The notes under the pieces were generated by a model. That model saw nothing but the letters and a program-made list of their open reading frames with translations, searched no databases and was not told the origin of the DNA. Positions 35,743-45,122 of a stretch of DNA of 64,000 nucleotides are shown piece after piece; position 1 is the stretch's first letter, and each line of letters begins with the position of its first letter. The position numbers were made by a program, and so were the translations under genes. Source of the DNA: JBDHTQ01 sp039808765 (lineage in GTDB: Bacteria > Pseudomonadota > Alphaproteobacteria > UBA2400); assembly GCA_039808765.1 (NCBI GenBank), contig JBDHTQ010000004.1, positions 1 to 64,000 of the forward strand, read 5' to 3'.

Positions 35743-36972
35743 ATGATGTTAACCGAGAATGCCATTGAAGGATCAAAAAGCGGGATGCAGGCACAGAGTT
35801 CAAGCACAGCGAAGGGATTGAGCTTGCAAGGAGCAAGGAGAGTCGTGATTAAAGTCGGCTCTGCGCTTTTGGTTGAGGATGCCACGGGTACCATTCGTAC
35901 TGATTGGATGGATAAATTCGCACAAGACATTTCTCGTTTGCGTAAATCAGGGGTTGAGGTGGCTATTGTCACGTCGGGGGCAATCTCCATCGGTCGCCGT
36001 CAATTGGGTTTGGTCGGGCGTGTTTTAAAACTTGAAGAAAAGCAGGCAGCGGCAGCTGCAGGGCAAATTCGTCTGGCGCAGTCGTGGCAAGAAGCGTTAT
36101 CGCATCATGCATTATCTGTCGGTCAGATTTTGGTTACATTGGATGATACCGAGGGCCGCAAGCGTCACCTGAATGCCCGTGCGACCATCAATACGCTGAT
36201 GCGTCTGGGCGTGATTCCTTTGATTAATGAAAACGATACGATTGCAACCGATGAAATTCGTTTTGGTGACAATGATCGTCTGGCTGCACGTGTTTCGCAA
36301 ATGATTTCAGCGGATACTTTGGTTCTTTTGTCAGATATTGACGGCCTTTATACGGCCGATCCGCGCAAGAATAAAGATGCGCGCCTGATTCAGGTGGTGC
36401 ATCATATTACGCCCGAGATCGAAGCTATGGCGGATAAACCACCACCGGGTTTTTCATCGGGTGGCATGATCACAAAGATTCAGGCGGCACGCATCGCTCT
36501 GGCTGCAGGGTGTCGTATGGTGATCGCTTTTGGTCGGGTTGATCATCCGCTGGCGGGGTTGATGAAATCAGTGGAAGAGGGTGGGGCCAATTGCACTTGG
36601 TTTTTATCCACAAAAACGCCACTTAATGCGCGTAAAAAATGGATTGCCAGCCATATTGAAACGCAAGGTGTGGTGGTGATTGATGATGGGGCTTCATCAG
36701 CTTTGCTCAAGGGGAAAAGCTTGTTGCCTGCTGGTGTGACGGCCATTGAAGGTGATTTTGATCGTGGCGATATTGTGCTGATTAAATCACAGGAAGGTCA
36801 CCCGCTTGCGCGTGGTTTGGCGGCATACAGCAGTGCAGAAGCGCAACTGATTCGAGGGCATCACAGTGGTGAAATAGATGCTATTCTCGGTGATTTTGGC
36901 GGTCGTGATGTGATGGTGCACCGGGATGATCTTGTGCTGTTTAATACGCACGATATTTCTGAGGAAACATGA
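35743..36972 (+). CDS. proB: Glutamate 5-kinase ProB
   Basis: ProB phosphorylates glutamate at the 5-position, the first step of proline synthesis. The kinase domain starts with RRVVIKVGSALLV and contains TSGAISIGRR and the ATP/phosphate-binding segments LINENDTIATDEIRFGDNDRLAA. A C-terminal PUA domain (GDFDRGDIV and following) is present, as in E. coli. The start is uncertain: tandem ATGs at 35743 are proposed (409 residues), with a later ATG at 35785 (after GAAGGA) possible. The stop overlaps the proA start (ATGA). Confidence 0.92.
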   Translation: MMLTENAIEGSKSGMQAQSSSTAKGLSLQGARRVVIKVGSALLVEDATGTIRTDWMDKFAQDISRLRKSGVEVAIVTSGAISIGRRQLGLVGRVLKLEEKQAAAAAGQIRLAQSWQEALSHHALSVGQILVTLDDTEGRKRHLNARATINTLMRLGVIPLINENDTIATDEIRFGDNDRLAARVSQMISADTLVLLSDIDGLYTADPRKNKDARLIQVVHHITPEIEAMADKPPPGFSSGGMITKIQAARIALAAGCRMVIAFGRVDHPLAGLMKSVEEGGANCTWFLSTKTPLNARKKWIASHIETQGVVVIDDGASSALLKGKSLLPAGVTAIEGDFDRGDIVLIKSQEGHPLARGLAAYSSAEAQLIRGHHSGEIDAILGDFGGRDVMVHRDDLVLFNTHDISEET

Positions 36973-38243
36973 CAGGCCCGCGCTCGGACGAGGTGAGCGT
37001 AGACGATGCATTTTTGCAAGCAGCAATAACAACACGTGCGGCTAAAGAGGGGGTGGCGCAGTGCACGCCAGCGATGCGCACGCACGCATTAACGGCGATG
37101 GTTGTTGCCCTGAAACGTCACGAAGATAAAATTCTTTCAGCGAATATTGAGGATGTGGCGGCGGCGAAAAATAAAAATTTATCTGCCGCGATGATTGATC
37201 GTCTTTACCTTGATCCGGCGCGCTTTAAGGCGATCTGTGATGGGGTGAGTGCGATTGCCGCGCAACCTGATCCTGTGGGACGTATCTTGGCGTCTTGGCA
37301 GCGGCCAAATGGGTTAAAAATAGAGCGCATTGCGGTGCCTCTTGGTGTTGTTGGGATAATTTATGAATCTCGTCCAAACGTTACGGCAGATGCTTTGGCG
37401 TTATGTGTTCGTTCGGGCAACGCCTGTATCTTACGCAGTGGTTCCGATAGTCTCCATTCTTCAGAAGCAATTTTTACAGCGATGCAAGAGGGCTTGCGCG
37501 AATCTGGGCTACCAGAGGCGGCCTACTATTTTGTGCGCTCGGCTGATCGTGATTTTGTCGGGAAAATGCTCTCCGCACGCGGCGTAATAGATGTAATTGT
37601 GCCGCGTGGCGGAAAAAGTCTGGTCGAGCGTGTGCAGCAAGAAAGTCGCGTGCCGATTTTTGCTCACCTCGAGGGCAATAATCATGTTTACGTTCATGCC
37701 AGCGCCGATACTGACATGGCCGAAAAAATTCTCATTAATGCAAAATTGCGACGTACTTCTGTTTGTGGAGCAGCTGAAACGGTTTTGATCGATCATGCAT
37801 TTCCCGCTGCGCAACAGCTTGTTCGGGCGCTGTTGGACGCTGGATGTGCGGTGCGGGGTGGTGCGGGCATGCAAGCGCTTGATGCGCGTGTCGTACCTGC
37901 TTCTGAAAGCGATTGGCAAACGGAATATCTGGATGCCATTATTGCCGCGAAATTTGTTCACAATGTTGATGAGGCGATAGATCACATTCGTTGTTATGGT
38001 TCGGGTCATACCGAGGCAATTATCACTCAGGACGAAGCAGTGTCTGAAAAGTTTTTAAAACAAGTGGATAGTGCACTTGTATTGGTGAATGCCTCAACCC
38101 AATTTGCTGATGGTGGTGAGTTTGGTTTCGGCGGCGAATTAGGCATCGCCACCGGGCGGCTACATGCCCGCGGCCCTGTGGGCGCCGAGCAATTGACAAC
38201 CTTTAAGTATTGTCTTCGCGGAAATGGGCAGATTCGCGCGTAA
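36969..38243 (+). CDS. proA: Gamma-glutamyl phosphate reductase ProA
   Basis: ProA reduces gamma-glutamyl phosphate to the semialdehyde using NADPH, the second step of proline synthesis. The 424-residue protein has the catalytic Cys in RRTSVCGAAETVL and the family segments IYESRPNVTADALALC, HLEGNNHVYVH and GGEFGFGGELGI. It overlaps proB by 4 bp, so the two are coupled. A palindrome follows its stop. Confidence 0.95.
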   Translation: MTGPRSDEVSVDDAFLQAAITTRAAKEGVAQCTPAMRTHALTAMVVALKRHEDKILSANIEDVAAAKNKNLSAAMIDRLYLDPARFKAICDGVSAIAAQPDPVGRILASWQRPNGLKIERIAVPLGVVGIIYESRPNVTADALALCVRSGNACILRSGSDSLHSSEAIFTAMQEGLRESGLPEAAYYFVRSADRDFVGKMLSARGVIDVIVPRGGKSLVERVQQESRVPIFAHLEGNNHVYVHASADTDMAEKILINAKLRRTSVCGAAETVLIDHAFPAAQQLVRALLDAGCAVRGGAGMQALDARVVPASESDWQTEYLDAIIAAKFVHNVDEAIDHIRCYGSGHTEAIITQDEAVSEKFLKQVDSALVLVNASTQFADGGEFGFGGELGIATGRLHARGPVGAEQLTTFKYCLRGNGQIRA

Positions 38244-38252
38244 TGCGTTCAT

Positions 38253-38270
38253 GCCTTGTTCGAACAAGGC
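38253..38270. repeat. Perfect 18-bp palindrome between proA and grpE
   Basis: GCCTTGTTCGAACAAGGC is perfectly self-complementary and lies between the convergent stops of proA and grpE. No T-run follows on either strand, so it is not a canonical terminator; it may be a terminator-like hairpin or a protein-binding site. Confidence 0.4.
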
Positions 38271-38285
38271 GATGAACAGGGTTGT

Positions 38286-38939
38286 TTACGCCTTGGTATC
38301 CACTTTTTTACCGTCCCCTTCAGGGGCTTTCGCCGTGCCAACAAAAGCGGGGCGCAGCAAGCGTTCTTGAATGGTGTAGCCTGTCTGCATTTCTTGCAAA
38401 ATTGTGCCCGGCGGATGTTCGCTGCTCTCGACCTCAAACATGACCTGATGAAAGTTTGGGTCAAAAGTTTTTCCAACTGTTTCAATCGTTTTGATGCCGA
38501 AGCGATCCATTGCGCTTAACAATTGCCGTTCGGTGGCTTCAACGCCCGTTAGCAAGGCTTTTAGTGCCTCGTTCTGCTCACGATCGGTGTTTTTTACTGC
38601 GCTTAACGCACGGCGCAGATTGTCTGCTACGGGAAGCACCTCGCGGGCAAAATTGCTTACGGCAAATTTGCGTGTATCATCCATCTCGCGCTCGGTGCGA
38701 CGGCGGGTGTTCTCTGCTTCTGCGAGCGAGCGCAACAGCTGATCTTTCAGTTTTGTATTTTCTTCTTCAAGCACTGCCTCTCGGGAAGGCTGCGCTAGCG
38801 CTTCTTGTTCTGGTTGTGTCACTTGTTCGTCCACAGCATCAGCGGGTTTATGTGTCTGGGCGTGAGAGTGTGTGTGGTGTGGGTTGTTCATCGTCTTGTC
38901 CGAAGAAGAGGTGTCGCGTGATTTAAACATACTTCTCAT
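38286..38939 (-). CDS. grpE: Nucleotide exchange factor GrpE
   Basis: GrpE releases ADP from DnaK. The 217-residue protein has a long polar, His/Gln-rich N-terminus (about 1-60), a coiled-coil helix (EENTKLKDQLLRSLAEAENTRRRTEREMDD) and the beta-domain ending with GTILQEMQTGYTIQERLLRPAFV. The start is uncertain; in-frame ATGs at 38930 and 38891 are alternatives and no strong ribosome binding site decides. dnaK and hrcA are not nearby. It stands alone, convergent with proA. Confidence 0.93.
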   Translation of the reverse strand: MRSMFKSRDTSSSDKTMNNPHHTHSHAQTHKPADAVDEQVTQPEQEALAQPSREAVLEEENTKLKDQLLRSLAEAENTRRRTEREMDDTRKFAVSNFAREVLPVADNLRRALSAVKNTDREQNEALKALLTGVEATERQLLSAMDRFGIKTIETVGKTFDPNFHQVMFEVESSEHPPGTILQEMQTGYTIQERLLRPAFVGTAKAPEGDGKKVDTKA

Positions 38940-39095
38940 GTGGCGGATTTGTTCTAAAATTGCAAGGGGGCAGCCTATTTTTCAACAATAAAAAATAGAT
39001 GGTTCATTTTTAACATTTGCTTTTCGCTGCATGCAAGACCCAGAAAAAGCCTTAATGTTTATGATTTGTTTTTCATTCTTGCGTTTCTGCGGGCG

Positions 39096-41354
39096 ATGTC
39101 GCATGAAACAGAGATGGTTTCTCCCACGGCTGTTGCTGCAATGACTCTTCCTCATGATCCTTTACCCGACCCTTTTGCGGCGGACCACAGCTATTTAAAT
39201 ACTTTAAACCCCACCCAGCGGCAAGCTGTTGAAGCGTTGGACGGGCCTGTCTTGGTTTTGGCGGGGGCGGGTACAGGTAAGACACGTGTTTTAACGACCC
39301 GATTGGCTCACTTGCTGATGAGTCGTCCGCTTTCTCCTTTTCAAGTAATGGCGGTGACGTTCACCAATAAGGCAGCACTTGAGATGCGTGAGCGCGTTGG
39401 GCGTTTGGTTGGCCAAGAGCCGCATGGATGGTGGCTTGGGACTTTTCATGCTTTGGCGGCGCGGATATTGCGAAGACATGCACCATTGGTGGGGTTGCAA
39501 GACAATTTCACGATTCTCGATGCGGATGATCAATTGCGGTTGATAAAACAATTGATGGAGATTCATCATCTCGATCAACAGACCAATCCGGCCAAAAGTA
39601 TTCTTGCTCAGGTGCAAAAATGGAAGGATCGGGGGGAAGAGCCTCACCGCGTTACGGGTGTTGGAACCGAAGATCAACGCCGTATTTTACGTCTTTACGA
39701 GGCGTATCAAGAGCGCCTTAAAAGCCTGAATGTTTGTGACTTTGGCGATTTGCTTTTGCACAACCTTACCATTTTTCGTGAACATCCAGATGTTTTGCAA
39801 GAATGGCAAAATCGTTTTCGTTATGTCTTGGTTGATGAATATCAAGATACAAATCTTGCACAGTATTTGTGGCTGCGATTACTGGCGCAAGCACATCACA
39901 ATCTTTGCTGTGTCGGCGATGATGATCAATCGATTTATGGATGGCGCGGCGCCGAGGTGGGCAACATTTTGCGCTTTGAACAGGATTTTCCCGGCGCGCA
40001 GCTGATTCGTCTTGAGCAAAACTACCGCTCAACGGGGCATATTCTCGGTGCTGCTTCGGGATTAATTGCCAAGAACCGTGAACGGTTAGGCAAAACGCTT
40101 TGGACTGAAGCCGACAAAGGGGAAAAAGTTGTGGTGCGTGGTTTGTGGGACAGCGAAGAAGAGGCTCGCTGGATCGGGGAAGAAATCGAGGCAGCGCAAC
40201 GCAAAAAAATGTTATTGTCCGATATGGCGATTTTGGTGCGAGCGGGCTTTCAAACGCGTGAATTTGAAGAACGCTTTGCTGTGATGGGGGTTCCTTATCG
40301 TGTCATTGGCGGCGCGCGTTTTTACGAACGGGCAGAAATTCGCGATGCATTGGCGTACCTGCGTCTTTTACAGCAGCCTGCCGATGACTTGGCGTTTGAG
40401 CGGATTATTAATTTACCGGCACGCGGAGTGGGACCAGCAAAACTTAAACTTATTCGCGACGAAAGTCAGCAGAAACACGTTTCTCTTTTTCAGGCAACCG
40501 CACAGTTGTGTGAGCGTAGAGGGTTTCCTGCTAAATTAAACGCAACACTTACCGATCTGGTGGGCAATTTTGCCCGCTGGCGGCAAAAGCTGGAAGAGAT
40601 GCCGCATCCGCAAGTGGCGTCATTGGTCTTGGATGAAACCGGTTATCTTGCGATGTGGCGGTTGGACAAATCCCCCGAAGCTCCAGGCCGAATTGAGAAC
40701 TTGAAAGAGCTGATTACGGCCATGGCGGCATATGAATCCCTCGGCGCTTTTCTTGAACATGTAGCCTTGGTGATGGAGCTTTCAGAAACAGCGGGAGAAG
40801 ATGCCGTTACGCTTATGACATTGCATGCCGCCAAGGGTTTGGAGTTCGATTTGGTTTTTTTACCTGGATGGGAAGAAGGGATTTTTCCGTCTTTGCGCTC
40901 ATTGGAAGAGAGTGGTGAAAAGGCATTGCAAGAAGAACGACGGCTCGCTTATGTCGGGCTCACACGTGCGCGCAAAAAAGCGGTGATTTCATACGTGGCG
41001 CGACGGCGTATACGCGGGATGTGGGAGGATGCTTTACCTTCCCGCTTTATCGGCGATTTACCCAGTGAACATATTGAGCCGTTGCAAAGTCGGGGGTTAT
41101 ATGCACCCCTGGCCGGGCGGCTTGATGCGCGCACAGGCTTAAGCGGGTGGTCATCTTCGGGCAGCACATTTTCTTCGCCCTCTTACCGGACGGCTGTAAC
41201 GGCTCATTCCTTCTCGCGCGGGGTGCGGATTTCCCACAAGCGTTTCGGTGAGGGGCTTGTGCAAAGTGTGGAGGGCGACAAACTGACCATTGCCTTTGAC
41301 GATGGAGAGGTTAAACAGATTATTGCTTCTTATGTAACGCTGGCGGATGAATGA
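39096..41354 (+). CDS. uvrD: UvrD/PcrA-type DNA helicase
   Basis: This superfamily 1A 3'-5' helicase acts in mismatch and nucleotide-excision repair. From the proposed ATG it has 752 residues (a TTG ten codons earlier and an ATG six codons later are alternatives). Motifs: Q region NPTQRQAV, Walker A AGAGTGKTR, motif II LVDEYQDTN, motif III GDDDQSIYGWRGA, motif IV EQNYRST, motif V TLMTLHAAKGLEFDLVFLPGWEEGIFP, motif VI EERRLAYVGLTRARKK. A Tudor-like tail (VRISHKRFGEGLVQSVEGDKLTIAFDDG) fits UvrD/PcrA. Its stop overlaps the next gene by 4 bp. Confidence 0.94.
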   Translation: MSHETEMVSPTAVAAMTLPHDPLPDPFAADHSYLNTLNPTQRQAVEALDGPVLVLAGAGTGKTRVLTTRLAHLLMSRPLSPFQVMAVTFTNKAALEMRERVGRLVGQEPHGWWLGTFHALAARILRRHAPLVGLQDNFTILDADDQLRLIKQLMEIHHLDQQTNPAKSILAQVQKWKDRGEEPHRVTGVGTEDQRRILRLYEAYQERLKSLNVCDFGDLLLHNLTIFREHPDVLQEWQNRFRYVLVDEYQDTNLAQYLWLRLLAQAHHNLCCVGDDDQSIYGWRGAEVGNILRFEQDFPGAQLIRLEQNYRSTGHILGAASGLIAKNRERLGKTLWTEADKGEKVVVRGLWDSEEEARWIGEEIEAAQRKKMLLSDMAILVRAGFQTREFEERFAVMGVPYRVIGGARFYERAEIRDALAYLRLLQQPADDLAFERIINLPARGVGPAKLKLIRDESQQKHVSLFQATAQLCERRGFPAKLNATLTDLVGNFARWRQKLEEMPHPQVASLVLDETGYLAMWRLDKSPEAPGRIENLKELITAMAAYESLGAFLEHVALVMELSETAGEDAVTLMTLHAAKGLEFDLVFLPGWEEGIFPSLRSLEESGEKALQEERRLAYVGLTRARKKAVISYVARRRIRGMWEDALPSRFIGDLPSEHIEPLQSRGLYAPLAGRLDARTGLSGWSSSGSTFSSPSYRTAVTAHSFSRGVRISHKRFGEGLVQSVEGDKLTIAFDDGEVKQIIASYVTLADE

Positions 41355-42313
41355 CTTTATCTTCTCGACTTTTTTGTGCCGTTTTGCTCGTTGTAATGAG
41401 CGTTTGTCCTCTTACGGCCTTTGCTGCTGATCAGGCGTTGCCGCTCAGTCAAGCCAATTCCCGCCTTCAAGATGTGGGATCGTTGCATTTTTTGGGCGCA
41501 ATCGTTGTGCCCCCCGGTCCGGGAAAACTGGGCGGTTTGTCTGGGTTGGCTTTCAACGATCAGCATGAGCTGGTGGCGTTATCAGATGATTTTCGCATTT
41601 ACCAAGCTATTCCTCAATGGGTGGGGGGGCGTTTGGTGGGGTGTGCCTTTAAAATCGGGCAACGGCTGCGTGATCTTGACGGGGGGGTGCCAAAGAATCG
41701 CTTTCATGCCGACTCTGAAGGGCTCGTGCACTTAAAAGAAGGTGGCTGGTTGATCTCGCTTGAACGGGATCATCGGATTTTGCACTTTAGTGAAGATCAG
41801 GATGTGCCGAGCGGCATGCCCAGCCTTTATGCACGCCTCGCCGATTTTGCCGCTCTTTCGGTGAATGCTGGATTAGAATCAATTACCGAACTGAAAGATG
41901 GCCGTATTTTAACATTGGCCGAAGATATGAATAGCGACGGTACGCATCCGGGATGGTTGTTGCAAAATGGCAACGGAGAGCGGCTAAGTTATGATTCACC
42001 GCTGGGCTTGGCACCTTCTGATGCAGCGACCTTGCCGAATGGCGATGTGCTTGTACTGGAGCGTGGCTTCAATCTGCTTTTTAACTTCCGCGCCCGGCTT
42101 GTACGGATTAAAAAGGAAGCGATCGAGCCTGGCAAAATACTCAAAGGAGATGTTGTTGCTGTCTTGGAAAGCCCTTTAATCACTGAAAATTTTGAAGGTT
42201 TGGCCGTTGATCCTCAAAGTGATGGGTCGGTTATTTTGTATCTTGTATCGGATAATAACTTTAACGCCGCTCAGCGTACCATCCTTGCTGCATTCCATTA
42301 TTCGTTTGAGTAA
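41351..42313 (+). CDS. Exported esterase-like protein of the phytase-like family
   Basis: The 320-residue protein has a classic Sec signal peptide (hydrophobic LFCAVLLVVMSVCPLTAFAAD, cleavage after AFA). The mature part shows the repeated beta-propeller-like pattern of the phytase-like/esterase-like family (PF13449 type): GGLSGLAFNDQHELVALSDD, FHADSEGLVHLKEGGWLISLERDHRIL, AGLESITELKDGRILTLAED, and NFEGLAVDPQ. Substrate is unknown. It overlaps uvrD by 4 bp (ATGA) and is the last gene before the dotD operon. Confidence 0.78.
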   Translation: MTLSSRLFCAVLLVVMSVCPLTAFAADQALPLSQANSRLQDVGSLHFLGAIVVPPGPGKLGGLSGLAFNDQHELVALSDDFRIYQAIPQWVGGRLVGCAFKIGQRLRDLDGGVPKNRFHADSEGLVHLKEGGWLISLERDHRILHFSEDQDVPSGMPSLYARLADFAALSVNAGLESITELKDGRILTLAEDMNSDGTHPGWLLQNGNGERLSYDSPLGLAPSDAATLPNGDVLVLERGFNLLFNFRARLVRIKKEAIEPGKILKGDVVAVLESPLITENFEGLAVDPQSDGSVILYLVSDNNFNAAQRTILAAFHYSFE

Positions 42314-42429
42314 GATTTTTGTAAGGCGTTTACCTCTGATAAATCTTTTGCAAGCTATTGTCTTAATTCGAAGTATCCGCTAGAAAGGATATATCTTTTT
42401 ATTTTCTCATGAGGACGGCAGTTTAGACA

Positions 42430-42945
42430 ATGCGTCACATACGATCCGCTCTTTTAGTTTCTCTCGTTTTTTTAAGCGCTTGCGCCACAAAAACGGACCT
42501 TCCGCCTGTCGATAAGACCCATGTGGAAGTCACGAATTCCGGCGCACCGAGCAGCGCTGAAGTGACAGCGCGCTTGGCAGAGGCCGCACAGAGGACCGCC
42601 GATGCGGTTGAAAGTTTGGCTTCGATTGAGCAGGCGCGTACACCCGAGCTTTATACGCCCATCGTGGCGGATGCTCCGGCTGAGCTACGTTTGCTGGTAA
42701 CGATTCAGTGGAACGGTCCATGGGAAAATCTTCTTAAGGTGATGGCTGAGCGCGTGAACTATGATTTCCGCATCATCGGCAAGTCGCCTCCCACACCGAT
42801 TGTGGTGGTGGTTGATGCGCGCCAGCAGCCGTATGTTGATATTATGAGAAATATTGGTTTGCAGGCGGCTGGTCGTGCTGATCTGGTTCTCGATTCACGT
42901 AACAGAGTGGTGGAAGTGCGCTATGCTCCGGATACCGGCCGTTAA
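42430..42945 (+). CDS. dotD: DotD/TraH-type outer-membrane lipoprotein
   Basis: DotD is an outer-membrane lipoprotein of the Dot/Icm type IVB secretion core. This 171-residue protein has a lipoprotein signal with lipobox FLSAC (Cys18). The C-terminal half (PAELRLLVTIQWNGPWENLLKVMAERVNYDFRIIG and on) has the secretin N0-like fold known for DotD. Gene order dotD-dotC-dotB-icmT downstream equals traH-traI-traJ-traK of IncI1 plasmids, which strongly supports the assignment. The stop overlaps the dotC start. Gene names follow Legionella nomenclature; whether the system injects effectors or transfers DNA is not known. Confidence 0.85.
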   Translation: MRHIRSALLVSLVFLSACATKTDLPPVDKTHVEVTNSGAPSSAEVTARLAEAAQRTADAVESLASIEQARTPELYTPIVADAPAELRLLVTIQWNGPWENLLKVMAERVNYDFRIIGKSPPTPIVVVVDARQQPYVDIMRNIGLQAAGRADLVLDSRNRVVEVRYAPDTGR

Positions 42946-43951
42946 GCGGTCTCTTTCCTTGACGGTTGAAAAAACCATTCTCACCAGCGTAATGGCCAGC
43001 GTGATGGTGACCGTGTTGTTGTGCGGTGTGCTTCCGGCCTGGGCCGATCCCAATGGCGATAAAATGGGGCGTCCTGACCAAATGCGGATGATTGATAATC
43101 ATGATAGCACCACCTCGGCTGACCCCTACGATACCCCCATTTTTGTCCCGCAAACAAAGCCGGCTTATGATGAAACGACCCCGCCAGACATCAATGCAAT
43201 GGTCAACGAACAGGGAAGCGGTTTAACTGAAGCGCAACGTTCGGCTATGAAAATTCGTGCCGACGCATTACATGAGGCTGCACTGTCATATGGTGCGCGG
43301 GGTGGATTGGCGCGTCGTACATGGGAAATTCGCCAAGAATTAAATCATTCTTCCAATGATTTGGATCGTACTTATAATTTTCGGCAACTTCTGATTTCAG
43401 CGCCTTCTGGTTTGTTGATTGAGCCACCGGTTGTAACTGAAGCGCAAAAGAATGTTATTGTGTCGGGTGATGGCCAGCAGGCTGCAGTTACTGATCAGCT
43501 CTTGAGCATTGGTCGCGAGGCAAGAATTGTGACGGCCGCGCGTGAGTGGCGTACCTATCTTGAGCGTGACTGGGGTCGAGTTGAGGCTCCGCCGGATGTT
43601 TTACTTCCCCGCACTGAGCAAGAGCGTTTGGCATGGGCTCAATGGGTTGCCCAAGGGTGGGAAGCGGGTTATCATCAAGGGGATGAGATTTTTCAGTCCG
43701 ACCTTGATCGGCTTGTGCGTGACTATACCGGCATGGTGCGTTATCGCTGGCTTTTGGCGCAAAACATGATTTCTCCGCCGTTTGCGCTTCAGCAAGATCG
43801 GGGCATTACAGGGGGCGGCAACGAAATGCGCATTGGCGATCGTGCCTTGTCGATCACGGGGCGCTCTCAATTGCAAGCAAAGCCTGAAGTTTGGCAAGCG
43901 GTTCCGCGCACACCGTTACGGTCTGCGTCAGGTGGGGCGAACGGTGAGTAG
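42923..43951 (+). CDS. dotC: DotC/TraI-type outer-membrane core protein
   Basis: DotC is part of the outer-membrane core of type IVB systems, working with DotD and DotH. The 342-residue protein matches the DotC family in the mature part: REWRTYLERDWG, PRTEQERLAWAQWVAQGWEAGYHQGDEIF and DLDRLVRDYTGMVRYRWLLAQNMISPPF. The start chosen has a GGAAG site inside dotD and overlaps it by 23 bp. The N-terminal signal (VTVLLCGVLPAWAD) looks like a signal-peptidase I site; I see no lipobox, unlike Legionella DotC, which is a lipoprotein. The stop overlaps dotB by 8 bp. Confidence 0.85.
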   Translation: MLRIPAVKRSLSLTVEKTILTSVMASVMVTVLLCGVLPAWADPNGDKMGRPDQMRMIDNHDSTTSADPYDTPIFVPQTKPAYDETTPPDINAMVNEQGSGLTEAQRSAMKIRADALHEAALSYGARGGLARRTWEIRQELNHSSNDLDRTYNFRQLLISAPSGLLIEPPVVTEAQKNVIVSGDGQQAAVTDQLLSIGREARIVTAAREWRTYLERDWGRVEAPPDVLLPRTEQERLAWAQWVAQGWEAGYHQGDEIFQSDLDRLVRDYTGMVRYRWLLAQNMISPPFALQQDRGITGGGNEMRIGDRALSITGRSQLQAKPEVWQAVPRTPLRSASGGANGE

Positions 43952-45083
43952 TGCAGCTGGAACGAAGCTTCTTCAAATAGAGACGTGGCCGACTGAGCCC
44001 CCACGCATTACTGATGACCTTGTTGATGATCTCATCATGTATTGCGTTAAAAATCAGGCCAGCGATATTTCGCTGCAGACAGACCGTCAGGCCTATGCTG
44101 AAATTTATGGTATTATTTATCCTTTAACCCAGCGCGTGTTGGATCCTGCCGATTTGAATGCATTTATGACACGCCTGTACGGGGTTGATGCTGCCGCCAA
44201 GCTGGCAGCTGCACGCGACCTTGATCTTTCTTATGAAATCAAGATCGATCGTTTTACGCGTGTGCGTTTTCGCGTCAATATGACGGCGATTCAGAGTAAA
44301 GGGCGCGACGCAGTTCAGATTACAATGCGGGTGTTACCCAGTGTGCCTCCTTCGTTGGTGGATCTTGGTATTGAATCGGAAATTGTTGACAATTTTGCTC
44401 CACGCCAGGGATTGGTTTTGGTCACAGGGCCAACAGGTTCGGGTAAAACGACGTTGCTGGCGGCGGGCATGCGTACCTTGATTGAGCGTGGGTGCGGCAA
44501 AATCCTTACCTATGAAGCGCCAATCGAATTTACTTACGATTCGGTGACCAATCCGCAAAGCTTGGTCGCGCAAACAGAAATTCCCCGGCATTTGCCGAGC
44601 TTTGCCGCAGGGGTGCGCAATGCCTTGCGCCGTAAGCCTAACATCATTTTGGTGGGTGAATCGCGTGATCGTGAAACGGTTTCTGCGGCGATTGAGGCTG
44701 GGCAAACGGGTCATGCTGTGTACACGACCGTTCATACCCTTGGGGTTGCGGCTACATTGCGTCGTATGGTGTCTGTTTTTGACCCAAACGAGCGTGCCGA
44801 GCGCGCTGCCGCTTTGATGGAAACACTGCGCTTGGTCGTTACGCAGGCGCTGGTTCCGCGCTTGACGGGTGGGCGCATTGCTGTACGCGAGTGGATGGTT
44901 TTTGATGATTCAGTGCGGGAAGAATTGTTGGATATGCCTCAGGAACGCTGGGCAAACCGCATTCAACAGATGTTACCGGATCGTGGACAAACGATGCAAA
45001 AATCGTCTAAAATAGCTTATGAACAAGGTCAAATTGATCGCCGTTACTACTTGATGTTGGCGCGCGGCAGTATGGATGGATAA
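43944..45083 (+). CDS. dotB: DotB/TraJ-type secretion ATPase
   Basis: DotB is a cytoplasmic hexameric ATPase of the PilT/VirB11 family that drives type IVB secretion. The proposed GTG (AGGTGGGG site) gives 379 residues, close to the 377 of Legionella DotB; longer upstream frames cover dotC. Walker A is GPTGSGKTTLL, the Asp box lies around ILTYEAPIEF, Walker B is NIILVGESRDRET, and the His box is TGHAVYTTVHTLG. Aligned core ends with LVVTQALVPRLTGGRIAVREWMVFDDSVREEL, typical of PilT-like ATPases. It is coupled to dotC by overlap and followed by icmT. Confidence 0.9.
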   Translation: MSSAAGTKLLQIETWPTEPPRITDDLVDDLIMYCVKNQASDISLQTDRQAYAEIYGIIYPLTQRVLDPADLNAFMTRLYGVDAAAKLAAARDLDLSYEIKIDRFTRVRFRVNMTAIQSKGRDAVQITMRVLPSVPPSLVDLGIESEIVDNFAPRQGLVLVTGPTGSGKTTLLAAGMRTLIERGCGKILTYEAPIEFTYDSVTNPQSLVAQTEIPRHLPSFAAGVRNALRRKPNIILVGESRDRETVSAAIEAGQTGHAVYTTVHTLGVAATLRRMVSVFDPNERAERAAALMETLRLVVTQALVPRLTGGRIAVREWMVFDDSVREELLDMPQERWANRIQQMLPDRGQTMQKSSKIAYEQGQIDRRYYLMLARGSMDG

Positions 45084-45122
45084 AGTATCAGTGCGCTTGT
45101 TTGATAGAAGAGGAGCTGGCTT

